This document shows, piece after piece, positions 56,148 through 64,000 of a stretch of 64,000 nt of DNA. Location of the stretch: the NCBI GenBank assembly GCA_964605775.1, contig CAZSDU010000011.1:1-64000 (forward strand). The letters run 5' to 3'. A program made the translations under genes and the position numbers. The notes below the pieces were generated by a model, which had not been told where the DNA came from, searched no databases, and saw nothing but the letters and a program-made list of their open reading frames with translations. Numbering within the stretch: position 1 is the stretch's first letter; each line of letters starts with the position of its first letter. This DNA comes from CAZSDU01 sp964605775. GTDB lineage: Bacteria; Bacteroidota; Bacteroidia; Bacteroidales; FEN-979.

Positions 56148-57038
56148 TCAGCCTCTTAATGCTTCCGCTCCGCTGACAATCTCAAGGATTTCATTGGTAA
56201 TAGAAGCCTGCCTGGTTTTGTTATAGGATATGTTTAGTGCCCTCAGGATTTCCCTGGCATTTTCTGTAGCCTGGTGCATGGCAGTCATTCTGGCCCCCTG
56301 CTCAGAAGCAAAAGAATCCAGTAGGGCTTTAAAAAGCTGTATTTTCAGGGTCTTGGGAATAAGTTCTCTGACAATGGTTTCTTTGTCGGGTTCAAAGATA
56401 TAATCCGCGGCCATGGCCGGAATGTGAACTGCTTTTCCCTGGCCTACAGCTGTTACTGGGAGATATTGTTCCACGATCAAGTCCTGTACTGCAGCATTTT
56501 TAAACTGATTATAAATCAGCTCAATCCTGTCGTATTCCCTGGTTGTAAAGGCCTTCATCAGCTGCTCGGCCAGGCAGGAAACAGGAGGAAATGTCAGTTC
56601 GTAAAAAAGTTCATCATGGGAAGCGATGACCTTGAATTTTTTTTTGCGGAAGAATTCTGTTCCCTTTTTTCCGATGGTAATCAGGCTGACGTTGTGCTTT
56701 TGGTTTTGCATCGCATAAGTAGAATCCATGCGGTTTAGCGTCATTTTGATAAGATTGGAATTAAAACCTCCGCAAAGGCCACGATTGGAAGATAAGACCA
56801 CGAGCAGTATTTTTTCAGGTGTTCTTTCTTCTGTGAACGCGTTTTCATCGGAATGTTCAATGCTGCTGCTGAGGTTTTGAAGGATTTCCCTCATTTTGGC
56901 TGCGTAAGGCCGTAATTGAAGAATGGTATTCTGTGCTCTTCTCAGTTTTGATGCCGCTACCATTTTCATGGCATTGGTGATCTGCTGGGTTGATTTAACC
57001 GATGCGATTCTTATCCTTACTTCCTTAAGCCCGGCCAT
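56148..57038 (-). CDS. atpG: ATP synthase F1 gamma subunit
   Basis: A 296-residue rotor shaft of F1. The N-terminus has the family pattern R-I-R-I-A-S-V-K-S-T-Q-Q-I-T-N-A-M-K-M-V-A-A-S-K-L-R-R-A-Q, and the middle has S-S-N-R-G-L-C-G-G-F-N. The C-terminal helix has Q-A-T-E-N-A and Y-N-K-T-R-Q-A-S-I-T-N-E-I-L-E-I-V-S-G-A. Last of atpBEFHAG, 9 bp from atpA. atpD and atpC do not follow; ferritin does. Confidence 0.97.
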   Translation of the reverse strand: MAGLKEVRIRIASVKSTQQITNAMKMVAASKLRRAQNTILQLRPYAAKMREILQNLSSSIEHSDENAFTEERTPEKILLVVLSSNRGLCGGFNSNLIKMTLNRMDSTYAMQNQKHNVSLITIGKKGTEFFRKKKFKVIASHDELFYELTFPPVSCLAEQLMKAFTTREYDRIELIYNQFKNAAVQDLIVEQYLPVTAVGQGKAVHIPAMAADYIFEPDKETIVRELIPKTLKIQLFKALLDSFASEQGARMTAMHQATENAREILRALNISYNKTRQASITNEILEIVSGAEALRG

Positions 57039-57047
57039 TGCTGATGA

Positions 57048-58637
57048 TTATTTTGATTCTTCAAATTTGCGGGATACTTCTTTTGCCAAACTTTCCATGA
57101 TTTTGATGTCTTCATCCAGCAGTTTCCCTGCTTTAAGGTTATTTAATACGTCTTTGTGATCGGTTTCCATGAGGTGAAGGTATTCCGCTTCAAAATTGAT
57201 AATGCTTCTGACGGGGACAGCGCGAAGGAGTCCTCGTGTTCCACAAAAAATAATAGCGATCTGGTTTTCCACTGTCATGGGAGAATATTGCGGTTGTTTG
57301 AGGATTTCCACATTGCGGACGCCTTTATCCAACACGGCCTTGGTGGCTGCATCCAGGTCGGATCCGAATTTCGAAAAAGCTTCCAGTTCACGGAATTCTG
57401 CCTGATCCAGTTTCAGGGTCCCGGCCACTTTTTTCATGGACTTGATCTGGGCATTTCCACCGACACGGGAAACAGAAATCCCCACGTTGATGGCGGGTCG
57501 TATTCCAGCATTAAACAAACCGGATTCAAGAAATATCTGTCCGTCCGTGATAGAGATCACATTGGTAGGGATATAGGCGGATAAATCGCCTGCCTGGGTT
57601 TCGATGATGGGCAATGCCGTGAGCGACCCTCCTCCTTTAACCTGATCTCTGATGCTTGCGGGGAGGTCGTTCATTTTTCTTGCAATATCATCAGCGGAAA
57701 TGATCCTGGCCGCTCTTTCAAGCAGGCGGGAATGCAGGTAGAAAACATCTCCGGGATAGGCTTCACGTCCTGGGGGACGGCGAAGCAAGAGGGATACTTC
57801 CCGGTAAGCAACCGCCTGTTTAGATAAATCATCATAAATAACCAGGGCGGGGCGTCCGGTATCCCTGAAAAACTCTCCTATAGCAGCTCCGGCAAAGGGA
57901 GCATAAAACTGCATGGCTGCCGGATCGGAGGCGGTGGCCATGACCACTACGGTATAAGGCATAGCGCCTTTCTGTTCAAGGGTGTGAACAATATTGGCTA
58001 CCGTACTTCCTTTTTGCCCGATGGCCACATAAATACAATAAACCGGTTCTCCCCTCTGATAAAATTCTTTCTGATTGATGATGGTATCCACGGCAATAGC
58101 CGTTTTCCCGGTCTGGCGGTCGCCAATGATCAACTCACGCTGACCGCGCCCGATGGGAACCATGGCATCAATAGGCTTGATACCGGTCTGTAGCGGCTGG
58201 TTCACCGGTTGACGGAAAATGACACCGGGGGCTTTTCTTTCCAACGGCATTTCAAAAAGCGCTCCTTCAATTTTACCTTTCCCGTCTATGGGCTCACCCA
58301 GGGTATTAATAACCCGGCCTAAAAGTCCTTCCCCTACTTCGATGGAAGCAATCCGCCGGGTTCTTTTAACCACATCTCCTTCCTTGATTTCATATGATTC
58401 GCCCAATAAAACTGCTCCCACATTATCTTCTTCAAGATTGAGCACAATGGCCTTTAACCCATTTTTTTCAAATTCGATCAATTCTCCGGATTCGGCATTG
58501 GTAAGCCCATAAATATGAGCAATGCCATCCCCGACCTGGAGTACAGAGCCAATTTCTTCCAGTTCTTTCAGGTTGTGATAACCAGCCAGTTCTTTCCTTA
58601 AAATCGCGGTAACCTCAGCGGGTTTGATTTCTGCCAT
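57048..58637 (-). CDS. atpA: ATP synthase F1 alpha subunit
   Basis: A 529-residue non-catalytic nucleotide-binding subunit of F1. Walker A is G-D-R-Q-T-G-K-T-A; V-Y-C-I-Y-V-A-I-G-Q-K follows and Walker B lies in A-L-V-I-Y-D-D-L. The arginine finger region is S-V-S-R-V-G-G. S-L-L-L-R-R-P-P-G-R-E-A-Y-P-G-D is a hallmark. 2 nt from atpH, indicating a tight operon. Confidence 0.97.
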   Translation of the reverse strand: MAEIKPAEVTAILRKELAGYHNLKELEEIGSVLQVGDGIAHIYGLTNAESGELIEFEKNGLKAIVLNLEEDNVGAVLLGESYEIKEGDVVKRTRRIASIEVGEGLLGRVINTLGEPIDGKGKIEGALFEMPLERKAPGVIFRQPVNQPLQTGIKPIDAMVPIGRGQRELIIGDRQTGKTAIAVDTIINQKEFYQRGEPVYCIYVAIGQKGSTVANIVHTLEQKGAMPYTVVVMATASDPAAMQFYAPFAGAAIGEFFRDTGRPALVIYDDLSKQAVAYREVSLLLRRPPGREAYPGDVFYLHSRLLERAARIISADDIARKMNDLPASIRDQVKGGGSLTALPIIETQAGDLSAYIPTNVISITDGQIFLESGLFNAGIRPAINVGISVSRVGGNAQIKSMKKVAGTLKLDQAEFRELEAFSKFGSDLDAATKAVLDKGVRNVEILKQPQYSPMTVENQIAIIFCGTRGLLRAVPVRSIINFEAEYLHLMETDHKDVLNNLKAGKLLDEDIKIMESLAKEVSRKFEESK

Positions 58638-58639
58638 AA

Positions 58640-59200
58640 TTAAAAACCTTTAACGTATAAATTCACTTTTGCCACGCCTCTCTTCAGCTGCTCAATCTGT
58701 TTCCTGATGCTTACGTCGTATTGCAGGTCTTTCCAGCTCAACACAAAACCGCCGACAAGAGAGTGGTCGATTTCTTCCACCAGGTCAATGTTTGCCTTAG
58801 TAAACTGAGTCATCAGTTCCAGAACATTTTTCCGGATCACGGAATCAGGTGACACCGGCGCTTTAAAATGAACGGTAAGGATATTTTTGTACTCCTTATA
58901 AATTTCAACCACCTGTGTGCTAATTTCCGGAATGTATTTTTCCCTGTTCTTGCGAACCATGACCAACATAAAAGTCAGCATGGTTGGCCCGATTTTTTTC
59001 TCAAAAAGTTCTTTTAAAACTTTTATTTTCAAATCCTTATGAATAACCGGCGCGTGAAAAAAAGTCCTGAGATCCCTGCTTTGACGGGATATTTCCGAAA
59101 CCGTCAATGCATCTTGATACATTTCTTCTGCCAAATCTTTCTCCACTGCTAATTCAAACAATGCATTGGCATATCTTCCGGCAACCAGGGAACCCCTCAT
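58640..59200 (-). CDS. atpH: ATP synthase F1 delta subunit (OSCP)
   Basis: A 186-residue peripheral stalk subunit that connects F1 to the b subunits. A-G-R-Y-A-N-A-L-F-E-L-A at the N-terminus, an F-F-x-x-P segment around residue 50 and the C-terminal D-x-S-L-V-G-G-F-V-L motif fit the family. It lies between atpF and atpA with 5- and 2-nt gaps. Confidence 0.95.
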   Translation of the reverse strand: MRGSLVAGRYANALFELAVEKDLAEEMYQDALTVSEISRQSRDLRTFFHAPVIHKDLKIKVLKELFEKKIGPTMLTFMLVMVRKNREKYIPEISTQVVEIYKEYKNILTVHFKAPVSPDSVIRKNVLELMTQFTKANIDLVEEIDHSLVGGFVLSWKDLQYDVSIRKQIEQLKRGVAKVNLYVKGF

Positions 59201-59205
59201 GTGTA

Positions 59206-59700
59206 TTAATTGAATTTAACTTCTTTTAACAATGCCTGAATGTATTCTTCCTGTTTACGGGGATCAGAAAGTTCACGCTGCAAGAGTTTTTTAGCCACTT
59301 CGAGAGACAGATCGGCGACCTGATTTTTCAAATCGGTCATGGCGGCCATTTTTTCATTGTTGATGGTGACCTTTGCCGCATCAACAATGCGCCCGGCTTC
59401 TTCAGAAGCTTTCTGGCGGGCATCTTCAATGATTTTATCCTTTATCTTTCTTGCTTCATTGAGGATGGCATCCCGGTCATTCTTGGCTTCTTTCAGCAGT
59501 CCCTCATTGCTGAACTGAAGATGTTTCATTTCTTCTCTTGCCTTATCAGCTTCATGAAGCGCTTCCCGAATGGAATTTTCTCTCTCTTTCAACGCTTTCA
59601 TGATTGGTTTCCAGGCAAATTTTCCAAGAATATACAATAGCAACAGAAAGACCAGGGTCATCCAGAAAATCAATCCTAAACCGGGAGTAATCAGTTCCAT
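59206..59700 (-). CDS. atpF: ATP synthase F0 b subunit
   Basis: A 164-residue peripheral stalk subunit. One transmembrane helix (about 5-26: G-L-I-F-W-M-T-L-V-F-L-L-L-L) is followed by F-A-W-K-P-I-M-K-A-L-K-E-R-E and a long, highly charged coiled-coil helix to the C-terminus. Lies 3 nt from atpE. Confidence 0.95.
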   Translation of the reverse strand: MELITPGLGLIFWMTLVFLLLLYILGKFAWKPIMKALKERENSIREALHEADKAREEMKHLQFSNEGLLKEAKNDRDAILNEARKIKDKIIEDARQKASEEAGRIVDAAKVTINNEKMAAMTDLKNQVADLSLEVAKKLLQRELSDPRKQEEYIQALLKEVKFN

Positions 59701-59703
59701 AGG

Positions 59704-59964
59704 CTAAATAAAAAGGATCAATAAACAAACGACAATAGCGAAAAAGGCCACGCCTTCAACCAATGCGGCTGCGATGATCATGTTGGAACGGATATCGCCG
59801 ACAGCTTCCGGTTGACGGGCGATGGATTCAAGGGCACTTTTCCCGATATTCCCGATACCGATACCGGCACCGATCACGGCAATCCCGGCTCCCAGGCCGG
59901 CTCCCATCTTGGCAATGGCTGCAAAATCGCCAGCCAGTTGCAATAAAACTGCTAATACATGCAT
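59704..59964 (-). CDS. atpE: ATP synthase F0 c subunit
   Basis: An 86-residue rotor-ring subunit with two membrane helices. The first has a Gly-rich stretch (G-A-G-L-G-A-G-I-A-V-I-G-A-G-I-G-I-G), the polar loop is R-Q-P-E, and the second carries the ion-binding Glu in A-L-V-E-G-V-A-F-F. The Gln and Glu-Ser residues of Na+-type c subunits are absent, so H+ coupling is likely. 67 bp from atpB. Confidence 0.95.
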   Translation of the reverse strand: MHVLAVLLQLAGDFAAIAKMGAGLGAGIAVIGAGIGIGNIGKSALESIARQPEAVGDIRSNMIIAAALVEGVAFFAIVVCLLILFI

Positions 59965-59995
59965 AATTGGTCATTTTAAAAGTTACTACTAAAAT

Positions 59996-60030
59996 TGATT
60001 CTTCATTTCTAACGCCTAATTCTGAATTGA
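59996..60030. repeat. Degenerate word-repeat between atpB and atpE
   Basis: The minus strand contains GAATTAGGCGTTAG and GAAATGAAGAATC, related to the GAATCAGGCGTTAA end of the symporter gene and to the 10.1 kb block. It fills about half of the 67-bp atpB-atpE spacer. Confidence 0.45.
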
Positions 60031-60031
60031 T

Positions 60032-61153
60032 TTAATGGTGTTCTGGTTCCATTGTTGCCAGTCCGAAATACAAAGCAGACAATAACGTAAACACATAGGC
60101 CTGTATAAAAGCTACCAGCAACTCCAGCAGATTCATGAACACCATAAAAGCTACTGAAACAACAGAAACTCCCAAACCCAATGCTGCACTGATCGCTCCA
60201 AAAATAAAAATAAGACTCACAAAGCCCAGCACAATGATATGCCCGGCAGTGATATTGGCAAAGAGTCGGACCATCAGCACAAAGGGTTTGGTGATAATTC
60301 CGACAATTTCCACTACGGGCATCAGGGGGATAGGAAATTTCAGCCACCAGGGTACCCCGGGCGTATTCATGATATCGATCCAGTAATGCTTATTCCCGTT
60401 AATGGTGGTCAGGATAAAGGTAAATGCCGCCAGCACCAGCGTAACAGAAATATTACCCGTAACGTTGGCTCCTCCGGGGAAAAGCGGAACAAGTCCCAAC
60501 AAATTATTGAAAAAAATGAAGAAAAAAACCGTTAAAAGAAACGGCATGAACGGTTCATATTTTTTTTCGCCAATAGAACTTTTTGCAATATCATCCCGGA
60601 TAAACAGGATCAAAGGCTCCAGCAGAGATTGCAGTCCACTTGGGGCTTCGTTGACATTTCGTCTGTAGCTCCTTGTCACGATCAGAAAAATCCAGATCAT
60701 CAGCAAAGCAGCTACCATGATGCCCAATACCGTTTTGGTGATGGAAAAATCATACACTTCAGCCCCTGCCTGCGCCATAGGTTCATTGTCATCCCTGACA
60801 ATTTTTCCTTTACGCGGACCTTCCTGCTCCAACCTGAACCCGTTATATGAATGGGTTTCATTATGAAATCTGGAGGAAGAAAAACAAAACAGACGGCCTT
60901 TATGGTAAAGAATGACCGGAAGGGGCACAGTCAGATGAAAATCACCAACATTGAGAATATGCCATTCATGGTTATCCACAACATGTTCCATGATCATTTC
61001 ACCCGCATTGAACTTTTTATCGGCAGTCACCCCCTGATGGGCGGAAGAGCTAACTGTATCTCCGGCCAGCAATGAAACCGGGAAAAAGAAAACCAGTGTC
61101 AGAAACAAAAGCCCTATGAAGGCGCGAAAACCGTGTCTTTGCTTTACAAACAT
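60032..61153 (-). CDS. atpB: ATP synthase F0 a subunit with periplasmic N-terminal extension
   Basis: A 373-residue membrane subunit forming the proton half-channels. The essential Arg lies in F-V-L-M-V-R-L-F-A-N-I-T-A-G-H (about residue 300), and the last helices have E-L-L-V-A-F-I-Q-A-Y-V-F-T-L-L. The N-terminal ~130 residues precede the conserved core: a signal-like hydrophobic segment (about 15-30) and a domain with M-E-H-V-V-D-N-H-E-W-H-I, typical of Bacteroidota AtpB. The ATG at 61153 has AAGGA 6 nt upstream and is preferred over 61183. First gene of atpBEFHAG; no atpI or atpDC is adjacent. Confidence 0.95.
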   Translation of the reverse strand: MFVKQRHGFRAFIGLLFLTLVFFFPVSLLAGDTVSSSAHQGVTADKKFNAGEMIMEHVVDNHEWHILNVGDFHLTVPLPVILYHKGRLFCFSSSRFHNETHSYNGFRLEQEGPRKGKIVRDDNEPMAQAGAEVYDFSITKTVLGIMVAALLMIWIFLIVTRSYRRNVNEAPSGLQSLLEPLILFIRDDIAKSSIGEKKYEPFMPFLLTVFFFIFFNNLLGLVPLFPGGANVTGNISVTLVLAAFTFILTTINGNKHYWIDIMNTPGVPWWLKFPIPLMPVVEIVGIITKPFVLMVRLFANITAGHIIVLGFVSLIFIFGAISAALGLGVSVVSVAFMVFMNLLELLVAFIQAYVFTLLSALYFGLATMEPEHH

Positions 61154-61214
61154 CAATTCCTTGTCCGGAAAATCGGACTGCAATGTTACAAAAAATAAAC
61201 GTAAACGGGAAATG

Positions 61215-61586
61215 CTATTTCCCTGCTTTCTTAGCCGGAGTGTTCACATACAAGACCACGTATTGGTCAATCCCGGCAAAAGCCCTGACAGCACCCCAGT
61301 CCTGCCAGCTATAGGTATCATAATAGTAAATTCCGGGATTAATTTCCCCGAAGAATGCCCTTCCGTTGAAATCGGTCCAGGCAGTGGCAAAATAAATTCC
61401 CTGCTGCAGATTGCTATAGCTGGTTGCAAGATAAACCTTTTCGTTCACCATGGGGAAACCGGAGAAGAAATCCAGGACATAAACGGAAATCGTACCCGTA
61501 GTGGCTTCCGTTTTCTTACACCCGGGAGAAAAAACAATCCCGCTGAGGAGCAGAAGGGTAAAAAGCAGTAAGAATCTTTTTTTCAT
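61215..61586 (-). CDS. Small exported lipoprotein
   Basis: A 123-residue protein with a lipobox (S-P-G-C) near residue 23 followed by K-K. The mature part has an Ig-like or CarboxypepD-like texture: T-G-T-I-S-V-Y-V-L-D, then Y-F-A-T-A-W-T-D-F-N-G-R-A-F-F and N-P-G-I-Y-Y-Y-D. No firm family. It lies between atpB and the divergent TolC gene and has its own -7 element. Confidence 0.72.
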   Translation of the reverse strand: MKKRFLLLFTLLLLSGIVFSPGCKKTEATTGTISVYVLDFFSGFPMVNEKVYLATSYSNLQQGIYFATAWTDFNGRAFFGEINPGIYYYDTYSWQDWGAVRAFAGIDQYVVLYVNTPAKKAGK

Positions 61587-61615
61587 GACTTGATAATTTA
61601 GGGGTTGATATCATG

Positions 61616-61623
61616 CAAATATA
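61616..61623 (-). promoter_or_regulatory. -7 element for the small lipoprotein gene
   Basis: TATATTTG on the minus strand, 29 nt before the ATG at 61586. Confidence 0.55.
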
Positions 61624-61752
61624 CATTTTTTCTTCCCGATTGTAACCTGTCTGTAAATTCAACGTCTTAATGCCCTGATGAACCGGAAATTCATTAATTT
61701 TGAACACTATTAAACAGTTTCTTTGAAAGTTCTTTATTTAATACTTTTTCCT

Positions 61753-63201
61753 ATGCCTGAAAAATTTTTCCGGAACCCATTCCTACTGGTGTTCCTGTTT
61801 GTCCATGTCTTTTTCTCCGTCACCGCAACAGCTCAGAAAATCTGGACCTTAGAAGATTGCATCAATTATGCCCTGGAAAACAATCTCGATATAAAAAAGC
61901 AGCTTCTTTACGTGGAATCGAACAAGAAAACCTTGCTACAGAGCGGACTGGATATGCTTCCCAATGTCAATGCCAACGGAACCAATGTGTGGAATTTCGG
62001 CCAGACGATTGATCAGTACACCAACAATTTTGCCACCAATACTGTTCGTTCCAATAATTTCTACCTGCAAAGCAATGTCGTTTTGTTCAATGGTCTTCAG
62101 AAACTCAACACCCTAAAGCAAAACCGTATCAATGTCCTGGCCAGTCAGTACGATCTTGATGTGCTTAAAAACAGTATTTCCCTTTCAGTGGCAGGATTTT
62201 ACCTCGACATCCTCTTTAATTCCGAATTGCTCGATGTGGCCAAGGAGCAACTCAGGATCACCCTGTCCCAAGTGGACCGCATCGGGAAACTGGTGGAGGC
62301 AGGCTCTTCTGCCCGGGGTGATTTACTCAATATACAGGCTCAGCGAGCGGCAGAAGAACTGGCATCCATTGAAGCTGAAAACCGTTTAAGTATTTCCAAC
62401 CTTTCCCTACAGCAGTTAATTGATCTGCCTGTCACCCGTGATTTCCGCATTGATAAACCCGGTCTTCGAGCAGTGGAGACTCCAAAAGACCTGATTTCAC
62501 CTGAGATCATTTATGAAAAGTCGCTCAAGGCCAGACCTGAGATACAAAGCGCTGAACTCCGGGTTCAGAGTGCACAGAAAAGTCTGGCCATTGCCAGGGG
62601 AATTCTATATCCTTCCCTTACTTTTTCAGGCTCCTGGGGGACTGGATATTCAGGGGCAGCCAAGGAAATTGATCCCAATGTTGCCCCGGTAGTGACGATG
62701 CAGAAATTCGGGATCACTCAATTATCAAGGGATACGGTTTTTGCATATAGTGCACAGTACGCGATGAGAACGACTTCTTTCAGTGATCAATTGCATCAAA
62801 ATGAAAATCAATCCCTGGGGTTTTACCTCAGAATTCCTATCTTCAATGGTTGGCAGGGAAGGAATGCCATCAGTCAGGCTAAAATATTACGTACCCAGGC
62901 CGAAATAGATCTGGATATCGAAAAAAGGGATTTGAGGAAACTCATTGAGCAGGCTTATGCAGATGCCGTAGCTTCCCTGAAAAAGTATAATTCTTCCGTG
63001 GAAAAAGTCAGCGCTCAGGAAGAGTCATTCAAATATACCCAGCAGAAATTTGATGTAGGACTGATGACATCCTTCGATTACAACAACAGTAAAAAGGATC
63101 TCACCAAAGCCCAATCTGAACTGTTACAGGCAAAATATGATTTTATCTTTAAAACCACCATACTCGAATTTTACATGGGAAACCCCATTAGCATTGATTA
63201 A
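61753..63201 (+). CDS. TolC-family outer-membrane efflux protein
   Basis: A 482-residue outer-membrane factor forming the exit duct of a tripartite efflux pump. The signal peptide ends VTATAQ, then W-T-L-E-D-C-I-N-Y-A-L-E-N-N-L-D-I. Two OEP repeats carry long coiled-coil helices: A-L-K/L-x-x-Q-L-R-I-T-L-S-Q-V and R-T-Q-A-E-I-D-L-D-I-E-K-R-D-L-R-K-L-I-E-Q-A-Y. V-G-L-M-T-S-F-D-Y-N-N fits the second repeat. The start at 61753 gives a clean signal peptide. The HlyD/MacA-like adaptor follows after 36 nt, so this is an efflux operon whose transporter lies beyond the window. Confidence 0.93.
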   Translation: MPEKFFRNPFLLVFLFVHVFFSVTATAQKIWTLEDCINYALENNLDIKKQLLYVESNKKTLLQSGLDMLPNVNANGTNVWNFGQTIDQYTNNFATNTVRSNNFYLQSNVVLFNGLQKLNTLKQNRINVLASQYDLDVLKNSISLSVAGFYLDILFNSELLDVAKEQLRITLSQVDRIGKLVEAGSSARGDLLNIQAQRAAEELASIEAENRLSISNLSLQQLIDLPVTRDFRIDKPGLRAVETPKDLISPEIIYEKSLKARPEIQSAELRVQSAQKSLAIARGILYPSLTFSGSWGTGYSGAAKEIDPNVAPVVTMQKFGITQLSRDTVFAYSAQYAMRTTSFSDQLHQNENQSLGFYLRIPIFNGWQGRNAISQAKILRTQAEIDLDIEKRDLRKLIEQAYADAVASLKKYNSSVEKVSAQEESFKYTQQKFDVGLMTSFDYNNSKKDLTKAQSELLQAKYDFIFKTTILEFYMGNPISID

Positions 63202-63237
63202 TGTTTATTTTTTCTTCAATCATTTATCTTTTACTCC

Positions 63238-64000
63238 ATGCGTGTTAAAAAATCAAGAAAAAAACTGTGGATCATCATTGCGGCCGTCGTTGGCCTTGTC
63301 CTGATCGTGATTTTCGCTGTCATCAAAGGGAAAAATAACGATGGGATCAAAGTATCCACTGAAAAAGTGACCAAACGGACGATTATTCAAACGGTTTCTG
63401 CCAATGGTAAAATTCAACCGGAAAAAGACATCAAAATCAGTCCTTATATTTCCGGAGAAGTTGTTGAGCTGAAAGTCAAAGAAGGAGACCAGGTAAAGGC
63501 CGGAGACCTTCTGGCTAAAATCGATCCGGAAATTTATGTTTCCCAGTATGATCAAAGCGAAGCAGCCGTCAATACCCAGAAGGCCAATGCAGCCAATTCA
63601 CGAGCACGGCTGATGCAAACCAAAGCCCAATTCGAAAATACCCGCCTGACTTTCGAGCGACAGGAAAAATTGTACCAGCAAAATGTCATTTCCAAGGCAG
63701 AATACGACCAGGCAAAAGCGGCCTATCAGGTTTCCAGGGCTCAGGTGGATGCCGGGGAAGAAGACATCAAAGCCGCTGAGTTTATGATTAAAAGTTCAGA
63801 AGCCGCACTGAAGAAAGCAAAGGAAGATTTAACCAAAACCGCTATCTATGCTCCCAACGAGGGAACGGTTTCTAAACTTAGCGTGGAAAAAGGGGAAAGA
63901 GTAACTGGAGCTTCCCAGTTTTCGAGCGGTACCGAAATCATGCGTATCGCCAACCTGAATGAAATGGAAGCCCAGGTGGAAGTGAATGAAAACGACATTG
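63238..64000 (+). CDS. HlyD/MacA-family periplasmic adaptor (3' end outside window)
   Basis: 254 codons are visible and the frame is open to the window edge. A short basic N-terminus and one membrane helix (about 10-29, W-I-I-I-A-A-V-V-G-L-V-L-I-V-I-F) precede the lipoyl-like half: V-S-A-N-G-K-I-Q-P, then I-S-G-E-V-V-E-L-K-V-K-E-G-D-Q-V-K-A-G-D-L-L-A-K-I-D. A long coiled-coil hairpin (about 105-200) is followed by the second lipoyl half, I-Y-A-P-N-E-G-T-V-S-K-L, and the start of the beta-barrel. This matches MacA-type adaptors. A MacB-like ABC transporter would be expected downstream. Confidence 0.93.
   Translation, partial: MRVKKSRKKLWIIIAAVVGLVLIVIFAVIKGKNNDGIKVSTEKVTKRTIIQTVSANGKIQPEKDIKISPYISGEVVELKVKEGDQVKAGDLLAKIDPEIYVSQYDQSEAAVNTQKANAANSRARLMQTKAQFENTRLTFERQEKLYQQNVISKAEYDQAKAAYQVSRAQVDAGEEDIKAAEFMIKSSEAALKKAKEDLTKTAIYAPNEGTVSKLSVEKGERVTGASQFSSGTEIMRIANLNEMEAQVEVNENDI

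Noticed and set aside
59704..59964. Sodium-coupled ATP synthase
   Set aside because: The c subunit lacks the Gln and Glu-Ser residues of Na+ binding sites.

Overview
The window comes from the chromosome of a Bacteroidota bacterium, probably an environmental member of or near the Bacteroidales. Several signals agree. Many promoters carry the phylum's -7 element TAnnTTTG, often with a TTG/TTTG about 19-20 bp upstream. Two kinds of type IX secretion (T9SS) sorting domain are present: type A on the Asp-box protein at 28 kb and type B (CHU_C) on the protein at 4-6.5 kb. There are also PorP/SprF and PorE-like proteins, CarboxypepD-TonB receptors, BACON domains, a FISUMP protein, an RprXY-like two-component system and an exbB-exbD-exbD-tonB operon. 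Both window edges cut genes: a small heat-shock protein on the left and an HlyD/MacA-type efflux adaptor on the right.

Layout. 0-1.5 kb: Hsp20, an outer-membrane protein and a decayed OmpA C-terminal relic. 1.6-9.6 kb: a five-gene surface/secretion module made of an ice-binding-like adhesin, a PKD-like repeat protein, a large CHU_C protein, PorP/SprF and a PorE-like OmpA lipoprotein. 9.6-15.5 kb: an IS3 relic, tRNA-Leu(CAA), prs, rplY, pth, a YdcF-like gene with an in-frame palindromic insertion, glyS and a FISUMP protein. 15.6-24.8 kb: a transglutaminase-like protein divergent from a rubrerythrin-like protein, a PurF homologue without its glutaminase cysteine, cstA, an orphan T9SS tail relic, a lipoprotein, a dicarboxylate symporter and a bacterial GOLPH3 (GPP34) protein. 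25-28.2 kb: a His-rich small protein with a TonB receptor, then a probable cobalamin riboswitch with no gene behind it. 28.2-35.3 kb: mostly secreted hydrolases (Asp-box protein, M13 peptidase, FGE-fold protein, beta-lactamase-fold fusion). 35.5-42.5 kb: regulation, with an RprXY-like pair facing a DUF1573 gene across a helically phased repeat array, a TetR-controlled ABC exporter and a hybrid histidine kinase. 42.7-48.5 kb: a BACON lipoprotein and its TonB receptor, plus small secreted proteins. 48.7-54.9 kb: the TonB-ExbBD energising operon with TPR and PstS-like partners. 55-61.6 kb: a DUF3109 protein, ferritin and atpBEFHAG without atpDC. 61.7-64 kb: the start of a TolC/HlyD efflux operon.

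Much of the window serves the cell surface: secretion through T9SS, TonB-energised import and periplasmic regulation. The most unusual material is not in the standard genes. It is the orphan riboswitch, the in-frame palindrome in the YdcF-like gene, six TTWAC boxes spaced 10-11 bp apart, a shared C-terminal tail on two adjacent secreted proteins, dispersed degenerate word-repeats and several gene relics. No CRISPR array, prophage or complete insertion sequence was seen.
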